Notes under the pieces: model-generated
What the model saw: the letters and a program-made list of their open reading frames with translations, nothing else
Told to the model about the DNA's origin: nothing
Databases searched by the model: none
Shown here: positions 16,699 to 24,399 of the stretch, piece after piece
Numbering within the stretch: the stretch's first letter is position 1
How the letters are laid out: every line of letters begins with the position of its first letter
From: Phaeobacter inhibens DSM 16374
GTDB taxonomy: Bacteria; Pseudomonadota; Alphaproteobacteria; Rhodobacterales; Rhodobacteraceae
Direction of reading: 5' to 3'
Length of the DNA: 64,000 nt
Assembly: GCF_000473105.1 (NCBI RefSeq)
Contig: NZ_AXBB01000005.1
Location: 62,001 to 126,000 of the forward strand
Made by a program: the position numbers and the translations under genes

Positions 16699-17706
16699 AT
16701 GACCATCGCTACCCAGGCAGAGGCTGTTGAGTATCTGAGAAATCACCCGCTGCTACGCACCGGGGATCTGGATGAGGCACGCCATCGGGTGGGGCAGAAA
16801 TTTTGCGATCACCGATTGGATATTGCGCAGCGACATCAAGACCTTGCAGTCCGTCACAACCACGTGGCCGGGCGACACAGCTCGATCAACTATCTGCACT
16901 ATGGTGCTGATGTGACTATTGATCCGGGCATGTTAGACTCCTTCTATTTGTTGCAGATCCCGCTGTCCGGGCAGGCAAGTGTTCGGCATCGCGGCTCAGA
17001 TATCATTGCAAGTGCAAGCACTGCGACGCTGCTCAATCCTGACCGGGACACGACAATGCAGTGGGGCGCGGATTGCCGCAAACTGCTGTTACAGATCGAC
17101 CGGGGGTATCTGGAAACCGTGGCGCGCCAGATCATTCGGGCAGAGCTACCGGGACCGATCCGATTTGCCAGCCGCATTGATCTTCATTCCGAGGGTGGAC
17201 GGCGCCTGAGGCAGATGGTCTGTGCCTGTGTACAGGCGGCAGAGGCCGGAGTTCTATTCCAAGGCGCGCTGAGCGGCTCCGATCTCCGGGTGGAAGAGGA
17301 TCTGGCACGCGCGTTGCTGACACGGCTTCCCAGCAATATTTCTCATATCATTGAACGCGCTGAGCACGGCTCGCTGCCGCCCGGTATCCGGGCAGCAGTG
17401 GAGTACATCCACGCGAACCTGAGCAATCCGATCCAGCTGAGCGATATTGCGGCCCATGTGGATCTGAACATTCGCACCCTTCAAAACGGATTTCGCCGCG
17501 CCTTCGGACAAAGCCCGATTCGGGTGCTCCGCAACGCCCGGCTGGATGCCGCGCATTATCACCTGATGGCGCAGACCGACACGCCGGATGTGACCACCGC
17601 TGCCTTTTCCAACGGGTTTTCTCACCTTGGTCGCTTTGCCCGCGATTACAAAGCCCGCTTTGGCCACTCGCCCAGTCACACTGCCCGCCATCAAGACTGC
17701 GGCTAA
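16699..17706 (+). CDS. AraC-family transcriptional regulator
   Basis: 335 residues. The N-terminal half is an AraC-binding-like cupin fold (FYLLQIPLSGQASVRHRG near residue 80). The C-terminal third holds the paired helix-turn-helix: AAVEYIHANLSNPIQLSDIAAHVDLNIRTLQNGFRRAFG near residues 233-272, then the conserved tail TAAFSNGFSHLGRFARDYKARFGHSPS. The ATG follows GGAGGCGAG. It is divergent from the cupin/monooxygenase genes and probably activates them. A TetR gene follows on the same strand after 97 bases. Confidence 0.93.
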   Translation: MTIATQAEAVEYLRNHPLLRTGDLDEARHRVGQKFCDHRLDIAQRHQDLAVRHNHVAGRHSSINYLHYGADVTIDPGMLDSFYLLQIPLSGQASVRHRGSDIIASASTATLLNPDRDTTMQWGADCRKLLLQIDRGYLETVARQIIRAELPGPIRFASRIDLHSEGGRRLRQMVCACVQAAEAGVLFQGALSGSDLRVEEDLARALLTRLPSNISHIIERAEHGSLPPGIRAAVEYIHANLSNPIQLSDIAAHVDLNIRTLQNGFRRAFGQSPIRVLRNARLDAAHYHLMAQTDTPDVTTAAFSNGFSHLGRFARDYKARFGHSPSHTARHQDCG

Positions 17707-17803
17707 CGTCCCGGCCTTGCCTGCCTCTGACGGCGGGGCTACATCTTGCAGCAAGCCGCATGGGCGAGCGCCGATGCCATGGAGATACCAGCCAAGGACA
17801 CAG

Positions 17804-18412
17804 ATGTCAGACGGCCAGCGCAAACCCACCCGGATTGAGACCACCGCCAAACGACGGCAGCAAATCCTCGAAGCGGCGATCATGTGTTTCCTCGAAACCG
17901 GCTATCATCAGACCGGTGTACGCGACATTGCAAATCGCGCAGGTGTCAGCCTCGGCAATCTCTACAATCATTTCCCGGGTAAACATGACGTGCTGGTGGA
18001 GATTGCCGCTCTGGAACGCGCGGAACTTGCCCCCTTTATCGACGGGCTTGCGCAACCACGCGCACCGATGAAGTTGCTCGAAAACTTCGTCAAATCCTAT
18101 GCGAAATACCTCGCGGTGCCGGAGAATGTCATTCTCGGACTGGAAATCACCAGCGAAGCCATTCGCAAACCCGATATTGCCCGCCTCTTTCTCGCCAATC
18201 GCAACGCATTGGTCGTCGCACTCGCCAAGGTTCTGGAACGCGGAACAAATGCGGGTGAGATGCGTGGCCAGCTGGCTCCCGACGACACGGCGCAGATGAT
18301 TGTCGAACTCATCGAAGGCAGCGCCTACCGCAGCGTGTTGGATAAGGTGCCAATGCGGCATCTGCGGAGCAGTCTTTTGGATTTCATTCTCGCGGCGGTG
18401 CGCCCGGATTAA
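17804..18412 (+). CDS. TetR-family transcriptional repressor
   Basis: 202 residues with a standard TetR N-terminus: RRQQILEAAIMCFLETGYHQTGVRDIANRAGVSLGNLYNHFPGKHDVL between residues 17 and 65. The C-terminal helical ligand domain has no recognisable specificity. The ATG at 17804 follows AAGGA; the open frame continues upstream into the AraC gene's 3' end in another frame. It lies directly before the converging nirV gene. Its target is unknown; it could act with the AraC gene or on itself. Confidence 0.92.
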   Translation: MSDGQRKPTRIETTAKRRQQILEAAIMCFLETGYHQTGVRDIANRAGVSLGNLYNHFPGKHDVLVEIAALERAELAPFIDGLAQPRAPMKLLENFVKSYAKYLAVPENVILGLEITSEAIRKPDIARLFLANRNALVVALAKVLERGTNAGEMRGQLAPDDTAQMIVELIEGSAYRSVLDKVPMRHLRSSLLDFILAAVRPD

Positions 18413-18414
18413 GG

Positions 18415-19173
18415 CTAAAGTGGAGTATCCCGGACGAGCCTCAGGCCCAGATGTGCTGGCGGTGATCCCACTGCGCAACCGCCCCGTGCTGGGTCGCGGA
18501 CAAGGAATGGAACCGCTGCCAGATGTTCGCCCGCCACAAAATACGCCGGGCAGCGGCTGGTGCTGGCACCGGAGGCGCCGGCATAGCAATCCTGTGTCCA
18601 TTCCCAGACGTTGCCGTCCATATCAACAATCCCATCCGGCGTTGTAGCATAGCTGCCCTGCGGACGCAGGGCGCGGCTTTTCTGTTCGCCCAGAAGATAG
18701 GTTGATGCCCAAGTGAGATCTGGATCGGTGAAGATCGGGTCGAGCTCTTCCGGGAGGACGGGTGCTGCGAGATGCTCCCACTCCGCCACACGCGGCAGGC
18801 GATATCCGCCATCGCTGCGGGCATTGATCCAGGCCAGGTATTCGCTCACGTCAAGATAGCTCAACCCGGTTGCAGGGGTGGTCCCTGCATCCTGTTTGGC
18901 GCGTGTACGCAGTTCCAGCGCGCAACCCCCGTCGGCATGGCAGCGGTTCCACTCTGCTACGGTAACCTCATGTTTCATGACGTAAATAACACTCTGCCCG
19001 TTATGCTCAGCGACCGCAGGCACCAGTTCTGGCTGAAAGATACTCCCCCCCGCGGGTCCGTCAGACAGGCGGGGGGGAAATATGGCGACCAACAGGATCA
19101 GCGCCGCCACAAGGGCGCCCAGACCCAACAGGACAATCCGGTCAGCGGGGCGGTGCAATGTGGCAGCGGGCAT
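18415..19173 (-). CDS. nirV: NirV-like formylglycine-generating-enzyme-family protein
   Basis: 252 residues, anchored or exported by one N-terminal membrane helix (IVLLGLGALVAALILLVAIF at residues 13-32). The rest is an FGE-sulfatase (SUMF1) fold: MKHEVTVAEWNRC near residue 66, YRLPRVAEWEHLA near residue 122, and DGNVWEWTQDCY near residue 182. SUMF1-type proteins directly downstream of nirK are known as NirV, a nitrite-reductase accessory of unclear biochemistry. Here it starts 37 bases after the nirK stop codon on the same strand, which supports the name. Whether it matures NirK or protects copper delivery is not shown by sequence. Confidence 0.88.
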   Translation of the reverse strand: MPAATLHRPADRIVLLGLGALVAALILLVAIFPPRLSDGPAGGSIFQPELVPAVAEHNGQSVIYVMKHEVTVAEWNRCHADGGCALELRTRAKQDAGTTPATGLSYLDVSEYLAWINARSDGGYRLPRVAEWEHLAAPVLPEELDPIFTDPDLTWASTYLLGEQKSRALRPQGSYATTPDGIVDMDGNVWEWTQDCYAGASGASTSRCPAYFVAGEHLAAVPFLVRDPARGGCAVGSPPAHLGLRLVRDTPL

Positions 19174-19210
19174 TGTGCTCTCCTATGGTCGTTATGCGCA
19201 GTGCGTTGGT

Positions 19211-20434
19211 TCAGGTTTCAAAGCTGCGCGGAGCAACCACCTGTTCCATCAGCGCATTGTCCCAGGCGCCATCGACGACGAAATGGGCCGTGGCCCCCAG
19301 CAGAACCGCCTCAATCAGATTGTGGTTCACATAGGCATAAACGCCGGGTTGTTCGAAGGTGTACATGGCTGCCATGGCGCTGCCGCCACGAACAAACCAG
19401 CTTTCGATACCGGTCAGCGGCGCGTCGGTGAATGACCCGGTCTCCCAGACATAGTTGCCATGGCCGCCGATCAGGTGCGGACGGGAGTCGCGGTTGGCCT
19501 GATTATGGATCATCAGAACCGTCTCGCCGACCTTCGCGCGCAGTGCGTTGTCGCCGGTCAGGGCGCCGACAGCGCCGTTGAAGACCGAGTGGGTCGGCAC
19601 CAGCGTCCGCATCGCGTCCATACTGTCGGCGTAATCGTCGCCTGCCAGTTCGTAGGTGCGATAGTCGCCGTTTTCGTCCATCGGCAGATAGTAATCCTGC
19701 TCACCGATATAGGCGATGCTGTCATAGCGCAGTGGATTGCCCTCGCCGTCTTTGAGGCCATCGCGCGGCAGCACCATGATGGCACCATTCATTCCGTGGG
19801 TGACATGATAGGGGATCATCGCGCCGCCGGGCGCACAGTGATAGGTGAAGCAGCCAGGTTTGGTTGCTTTCCAGCGCAGGACGGTTTCTTCGCCCGGGAA
19901 GACATGGGTGAGGCCGCCGCCCCCGAGCGCTCCGGTCGAGGCGTGAAAGTCGATGTTGTGTTCCATCTGACTGTCCGTCGGGTTGCGCAGCGTGAGTTCG
20001 ACATAGTCGCCCTCATGCACGATGATCAGCGGACCGGGAACAGACCCGTTGTAGGTCAGCGCCCAGATCTCGGCGCCGGTGTCCTCATCCACCATCATCA
20101 GCCGCTCTTCAGTGATCAGTTCAATCTCGACGATCTTCGGCCCGCCGGATGCAACCTGCTCATGTTGGGGCGCGAACGGCGGTGCAACCAGTTCTTGTTT
20201 GACGCGGGTATACCCCGACAGATCCACCGGGGCCGCCTCAGCCTGTGCCTGTGCTTCGGCTTGAAGGAACTGGGGCGCAGCACCGCGCAACGGTGGCACC
20301 GATGTCCGACGGCCGGCCCCGTTTGCCGAGGAGGCCAGCCCGCCGGTCATCGCCGCAGCACCGGCAAGAACAGTTCCGCGCAGCACGTTGCGACGGCTTG
20401 TCTGAGCAAGCCCGGGGTTGAAACGTTTGGTCAT
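19211..20434 (-). CDS. nirK: Copper-containing nitrite reductase
   Basis: 407 residues. A twin-arginine signal is present (SRRNVLRG at residues 13-20), so the folded protein is exported to the periplasm. It reduces nitrite to NO. The two cupredoxin domains carry the type 1 copper ligands His (MEHN), Cys (TYHC), His and Met ([10 protein letters not shown]), and the type 2 ligands His (DFHAS), His (TYHC) and a third His in [11 protein letters not shown]; the active-site RPHLIGGHG loop is also present. The ATG at 20434 follows AAGGAGAG; the open frame before it is unrelated to the family. An exact NnrR-type box lies 93 bases upstream, so expression probably needs NO and low oxygen. Confidence 0.97.
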   Translation of the reverse strand: MTKRFNPGLAQTSRRNVLRGTVLAGAAAMTGGLASSANGAGRRTSVPPLRGAAPQFLQAEAQAQAEAAPVDLSGYTRVKQELVAPPFAPQHEQVASGGPKIVEIELITEERLMMVDEDTGAEIWALTYNGSVPGPLIIVHEGDYVELTLRNPTDSQMEHNIDFHASTGALGGGGLTHVFPGEETVLRWKATKPGCFTYHCAPGGAMIPYHVTHGMNGAIMVLPRDGLKDGEGNPLRYDSIAYIGEQDYYLPMDENGDYRTYELAGDDYADSMDAMRTLVPTHSVFNGAVGALTGDNALRAKVGETVLMIHNQANRDSRPHLIGGHGNYVWETGSFTDAPLTGIESWFVRGGSAMAAMYTFEQPGVYAYVNHNLIEAVLLGATAHFVVDGAWDNALMEQVVAPRSFET

Positions 20435-20526
20435 TGTCGCTCTCCTTGTCTTAGGCGTGCTCCGCCTTGGGCGAGCCGCGTTTGCTGATGTCGCGATAAA
20501 TTTAGCTGATCGTCGCATTCGGGACG

Positions 20527-20540
20527 TTGCGGCAGCGCAA
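20527..20540. promoter_or_regulatory. NnrR/NNR-type box before nirK
   Basis: TTGCG-GCAG-CGCAA is an exact match to the TTGCG-N4-CGCAA sites bound by NO-responsive Crp/Fnr regulators of alphaproteobacterial denitrifiers. It lies between nirK and the divergent Crp/Fnr gene, so it could control both. Binding is inferred. Confidence 0.85.
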
Positions 20541-20651
20541 AGACAGCGGCGGTTTTTTGGCTGACCAAGCCCAAGCGCGATCAAAACGCGACGCGGGTGA
20601 CGCCCCCCCGGTTTTGTTTTAGGATCATGACAACGCTTGTTCGGAGATGCC

Positions 20652-21341
20652 GTGCGCCACCTACATGAAAGCCTGCTTCGTCCGCTTCCGCCATTCTCGC
20701 AGCTGGCCGACGCGCAGATCCGCACGATCCTTGACCACGCCAGCAGTCGCGGAGTTGGTCCCGGCCAAACGGTCTTTGCCGAAGGTGATCCTGCGGAGAC
20801 ATTCTATTTGCTGCTGGATGGTACCATTCGGGTCGTGCGTATTTCCAGCGACGGTGAACAGGTGACCTCCCTGCATATTCCGCCCGGACAGCTATTTGGA
20901 ATTGCGCGGGCACTGGGGCGCGACAGCTATCCGGCCACCGCCGTTGCCGCGAGCGAGGCGCTGATGCTTTGCTGGCCGACCTCACTGTGGGACAGTTTCA
21001 TCGTCGACTACCCAGGCTTTGCCACAGAGACCTATAAAACGGTCGGTGCCCGTATTGGTGAGATGAACGCCCGTATCATGGAAATGTCGACACAACATGT
21101 CGAACAGCGTGTTGCGCGCGCTTTGCTACGTCTGATCAATCAATCCGGCATCAAAGTCGCTCAGGGGATCGAGATCGGGTTTCCGATCACCCGTCAGGAT
21201 GTTTCAGAACTCACAGGTACCACATTGCATACCGTCAGCCGCCTGCTCAGCGCTTGGGAGAAGGACGGGATGGTCAGCAGCAAGCGCAAGAAGATCACCA
21301 TCTGTGACCCCCATCGGCTGATGCTCCTCAGTGATCCATAA
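20652..21341 (+). CDS. nnrR: Crp/Fnr-family regulator, NnrR/DNR type
   Basis: 229 residues from the GTG at 20652, which has GGAG five bases before it; a TTG at 20637 is the alternative. The cyclic-nucleotide-like sensor barrel ([26 protein letters not shown] near residue 40) is followed by the long dimer helix and the winged helix ([29 protein letters not shown] near residue 180). The E-x3-R/S-R pattern in the recognition helix fits TTG-N8-CAA-type sites. FNR's N-terminal Cys cluster is absent, which favours an NO-responsive NnrR/NNR/DNR protein over an oxygen sensor. It is divergent from nirK and next to nor genes. The exact symbol used in this lineage could differ. Confidence 0.85.
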   Translation: MRHLHESLLRPLPPFSQLADAQIRTILDHASSRGVGPGQTVFAEGDPAETFYLLLDGTIRVVRISSDGEQVTSLHIPPGQLFGIARALGRDSYPATAVAASEALMLCWPTSLWDSFIVDYPGFATETYKTVGARIGEMNARIMEMSTQHVEQRVARALLRLINQSGIKVAQGIEIGFPITRQDVSELTGTTLHTVSRLLSAWEKDGMVSSKRKKITICDPHRLMLLSDP

Positions 21342-21415
21342 GAGTGGCACCGACGCTGAGCGGGCTTGGGGTATCCCTCCGCAGTGGCGTCTTCTGATCG
21401 GATAGACAACCGGGG

Positions 21416-21643
21416 TCAGCCCCAACGCCGGTGCGCGGCCTCTACTGCGTCTGCCAACGCAGCCCGAAACACCACTTCATCCAGATGATATTCCGCACAG
21501 GCTTCGCTGACGGAGTGGAACGGGCTGACCATACAGCCAACACAAAGCATATCGTGGTCCATGAAAACCCGGACCGTCTCCGGCCAGGTTGTCATTAGGA
21601 CATCCAGCGGCAGGTCGGGGTCGTCCAGTTTTGGCGGCGGCAT
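21416..21643 (-). CDS. DUF1858-like small redox protein, 75 aa
   Basis: The pattern PLDVLMTTWPETVRVFMDHDMLCVGCMVSPFHSVSEACAEY is typical of the DUF1858/hybrid-cluster-associated redox disulfide domain, with a Cys-x2-Cys pair near residues 34-37. Such proteins are found with nitrosative-stress and NO-handling genes, as are ScdA/YtfE-type iron-sulfur repair proteins. It is divergent from norC and shares an NnrR-like site with it. It could handle NO damage or metal-cluster repair, but no activity has been shown to my knowledge. Confidence 0.85.
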   Translation of the reverse strand: MPPPKLDDPDLPLDVLMTTWPETVRVFMDHDMLCVGCMVSPFHSVSEACAEYHLDEVVFRAALADAVEAAHRRWG

Positions 21644-21697
21644 GACGGATCAATCCTCCCTCAGAGGTCAGGCTAGCAGCGGCAATCGCGCCAAACC

Positions 21698-21711
21698 TTG
21701 CGCTTGCACAA
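21698..21711. promoter_or_regulatory. NnrR-like box between the DUF1858 gene and norC
   Basis: TTGCG-CTTG-CACAA matches the TTGCG-N4-CGCAA pattern at 9 of 10 fixed positions. It lies 63 bases before norC and 55 bases before the DUF1858 start, so one site could serve both directions. Confidence 0.75.
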
Positions 21712-21773
21712 CCTTTGCCACTGCTGCCTGGGCTATCACCAAGCGATCAACAACTGCCGGAAAGGGCCAGGCC

Positions 21774-22226
21774 ATGGCTGAATTTCTGACCAAGTCGCGG
21801 GCGCGCAATGTGTTCTACGGGGGATCGATTTTTTTCGTCGTGGTGTTCATTGGCATGACCGTGCACAGCCACCGCTATGTGGTGACGACCTCCACCGCAG
21901 GAATGCCCCTGACCGAAGCCGTCGCACTGGGCAAACGGGTCTGGGAACGACACTCCTGCATCAATTGCCACACGCTACACGGTGAGGGGGCATATTTTGC
22001 GCCGGAGGTCGGCAATGTGATGACCAGATGGGGTGTTCAGGATGAACCGGAAGAGGCTTTCGAAATCTTGAATAGCTGGATGGAGAGTCAGCCCAGCGGT
22101 GTCGAGGGTCGCCGTCAGATGCCTTATTTCGAGTTGACCGAAGAGGAAACCCGCGGCTTGGCCGAATTCCTGCGATGGGCGGATCAGACCGACACTCAGG
22201 GCTGGCCGCCGAATGACGCGGGCTAA
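21774..22226 (+). CDS. norC: Nitric oxide reductase subunit C (cytochrome c)
   Basis: 150 residues: one N-terminal membrane anchor (VFYGGSIFFVVVFIGMTV) and one covalent heme c site CINCH at residues 62-66, with a distal Met (RRQMPYF) near residue 120 as the likely second axial ligand. It passes electrons from periplasmic carriers to NorB. The ATG at 21774 was chosen; the upstream frame is unrelated. norB follows 12 bases later. Confidence 0.96.
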   Translation: MAEFLTKSRARNVFYGGSIFFVVVFIGMTVHSHRYVVTTSTAGMPLTEAVALGKRVWERHSCINCHTLHGEGAYFAPEVGNVMTRWGVQDEPEEAFEILNSWMESQPSGVEGRRQMPYFELTEEETRGLAEFLRWADQTDTQGWPPNDAG

Positions 22227-22238
22227 GGGAGAGACATC

Positions 22239-23597
22239 ATGAAATATCAATCTCAAAAGGTCGCTCAGGCCTATTTCATCTGCGCAATGGCGCTGTTCGC
22301 AATTCAGGTCCTCGGCGGGTTATTGGCAGGTTGGGTCTATGTCTCCCCCAATTTCCTGTCAGAGCTGCTGCCCTTCAATATTATCCGTATGCTGCATACC
22401 AATGCGCTGATCGTCTGGTTGCTGCTCGGCTTCTTCGGCGCGGCCTATTTCCTGATCCCGGAAGAATCGGAGCGGGAGATTTACTCGGTCAAACTGGCCT
22501 ATCTGCAGCTTGCAATCCTGATGATCGGTACACTTGGGGCGGTTGGCTCCTATCTTGTTGGTATTCACGGTGGGCGCGAATTTCTGGAGCAACCGCTCTG
22601 GGTGAAGTTCGGTATCCTCGTCGCCGCGCTGATTTTCCTCTTCAATGTGTCGATGACAGTGCTAGCGGGGAAGAAAACCGCGATCACCAATGTGTTGTTG
22701 ATGGGGCTATGGCTGCTGTCGCTGCTGTGGATCTTCGCCTTCATCAACCCGGAAAACCTCTCGCTGGATAAGATGTACTGGTGGTTTGTTGTCCACCTCT
22801 GGGTGGAAGCAACCTGGGAGCTGGTGATGGCAGCGATCCTCGCCTTCCTGTTGCTGAAGCTGACCGGGGTTGACCGAGAAGTGGTGGAAAAATGGCTTTA
22901 TGTTATCGTCGCCACCGCTCTTTTCTCCGGGATTCTGGGCACTGGTCACCATTTCTACTGGATCGGTTTACCCGGCTATTGGCAGTGGGTCGGCTCGATC
23001 TTCTCAACGTTTGAGGTGATCCCTTTCTTCCTGATGATGTCCTTTGCCTTCGTGATGGTCTGGAAGGGACGTAAGAACCACCCCAACAAGGCCGCTCTTT
23101 TGTGGTCGCTCGGGTCCAGCACTGTTGCCTTCTTCGGTGCGGGTGTTTGGGGGTTCCTGCATACGCTGCATGGGGTCAATTTCTACAGTCACGGCACCCA
23201 GATCACTGCTGCACATGGGCATCTTTCCTTCTACGGGGCCTATGTGGCGCTGAACCTCGCGATCTTCACTTATGCGATGCCAATGCTGCGTGGACGGGCA
23301 CCGTATAATCAGGTTCTGAATATGGCGAGCTTCTGGCTGATGACCGGTGGGATGGCCTTCATGACCTTCGTGCTGACCTTTGCCGGTACCATCCAGACCC
23401 ATATGCAGCGCGTCATTGGGGACTACTACATGGATGTGCAGGACAGCCTGTCGATTTTCTATCTGATGCGGTTCGGGGCTGGGGCTGCGGTCGTGATCGG
23501 GGCTTTGCTGTTCATCTACGCGCTTTTGGTGGTGCGCAAGGACGAGGTGATTGCACCCGGTCCGTCGCATAAAGCCAGCACTGTTGCGGGGGAGTAA
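22239..23597 (+). CDS. norB: Nitric oxide reductase subunit B (catalytic)
   Basis: 452 residues with twelve membrane helices expected. The heme-copper-oxidase-superfamily His ligands are visible: RMLHTNAL near residue 53, a GTGHHFYWIG pair near residue 230 for the FeB site, and TAAHGHLSFYGAY near residue 325 for the hemes. Glutamates typical of cNOR (WVEATWELVMA) are present near residue 190. NorB reduces 2 NO to N2O. It is the short cytochrome c-dependent type; no quinol-oxidising N-terminal extension is present. GGGAGAG precedes the ATG. Confidence 0.97.
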   Translation: MKYQSQKVAQAYFICAMALFAIQVLGGLLAGWVYVSPNFLSELLPFNIIRMLHTNALIVWLLLGFFGAAYFLIPEESEREIYSVKLAYLQLAILMIGTLGAVGSYLVGIHGGREFLEQPLWVKFGILVAALIFLFNVSMTVLAGKKTAITNVLLMGLWLLSLLWIFAFINPENLSLDKMYWWFVVHLWVEATWELVMAAILAFLLLKLTGVDREVVEKWLYVIVATALFSGILGTGHHFYWIGLPGYWQWVGSIFSTFEVIPFFLMMSFAFVMVWKGRKNHPNKAALLWSLGSSTVAFFGAGVWGFLHTLHGVNFYSHGTQITAAHGHLSFYGAYVALNLAIFTYAMPMLRGRAPYNQVLNMASFWLMTGGMAFMTFVLTFAGTIQTHMQRVIGDYYMDVQDSLSIFYLMRFGAGAAVVIGALLFIYALLVVRKDEVIAPGPSHKASTVAGE

Positions 23598-23600
23598 TTG

Positions 23601-24395
23601 ATGAACATGCACACCCCCCGTCCGATCCCGCGCTACCATGAGATTGCTCAGGAATGCGCATTGTTCGAAACCGCCCATGCCCAAGGCCTGCCCCTTCTGT
23701 TGAAGGGGCCGACCGGCTGCGGCAAGACACGCTTTGTCGAACATATGGCAGTTAGGCTGGATCGGCCGCTTTATACCGTGGCCTGCCATGATGATCTCTC
23801 CGCCGCTGACCTGATTGGCCGGTATTTGCTGAAAGGAGGCGATACCCATTGGGTTGATGGTCCACTGACCCGCGCTGTGCGCGAGGGGGGGATCTGCTAT
23901 CTGGATGAGATTGTCGAGGCGCGCAAGGACGTCACTGTGGTTCTTCATCCACTAACCGACAACCGCCGCATGCTGATGATTGATCGCACCGGCGAAGAAC
24001 TGGTGGCGCCGCCCGGCTTCATGCTGGTTGCTTCTTACAATCCCGGCTACCAGAACGTGCTGAAGCGGCTCAAACCTTCGACACGGCAACGGTTTCTCTC
24101 GGCCAGTTTTGATTTCCCGAATCCGGCGTCGGAGAGTGCCATCGTCGCACAGGAAAGCGGGCTGGATGCGTCTAGGGTGCGACCGCTGGTGCGATTGGCC
24201 GGTCATATCCGGGCCCTGTCAGGGATGGATCTTGAAGAGGGCGTGTCGACCCGGCTGCTGATCTACACTGCAAGTCTGATCCACCGCGGTATGCCGATTG
24301 AAACGGCGCTGGAGGCCGCGATCATCGAACCCCTCACCGACGAAGAGGACATCAAACAAGCGCTGCGCGATCTGATCGCGACAATCTACGGGTAG
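23601..24395 (+). CDS. norQ: NorQ AAA+ ATPase
   Basis: 264 residues of the MoxR/CbbQ/NorQ ATPase group. The Walker A motif GPTGCGKTRF is at residues 36-45, and the Walker B motif ICYLDEIVEARKDV is near residue 98, followed by the sensor 1 Asn in VASYNPGYQ. With NorD it inserts or activates the non-heme iron of NorB. The ATG at 23601 follows GGGGGAG; a TTG at 23598 is in frame but weaker. It starts three bases after the norB stop codon. Confidence 0.95.
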   Translation: MNMHTPRPIPRYHEIAQECALFETAHAQGLPLLLKGPTGCGKTRFVEHMAVRLDRPLYTVACHDDLSAADLIGRYLLKGGDTHWVDGPLTRAVREGGICYLDEIVEARKDVTVVLHPLTDNRRMLMIDRTGEELVAPPGFMLVASYNPGYQNVLKRLKPSTRQRFLSASFDFPNPASESAIVAQESGLDASRVRPLVRLAGHIRALSGMDLEEGVSTRLLIYTASLIHRGMPIETALEAAIIEPLTDEEDIKQALRDLIATIYG

Positions 24396-24399
24396 CGCT

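Noticed and set aside
19460-20488. A 342-codon plus-strand frame opposite nirK
   Set aside because: nirK is certain on the other strand, with all copper ligands; the frame is a shadow.
23004-23948. A 314-codon minus-strand frame over norB and norQ
   Set aside because: It crosses the end of norB and the start of norQ on the opposite strand and has no recognisable features.
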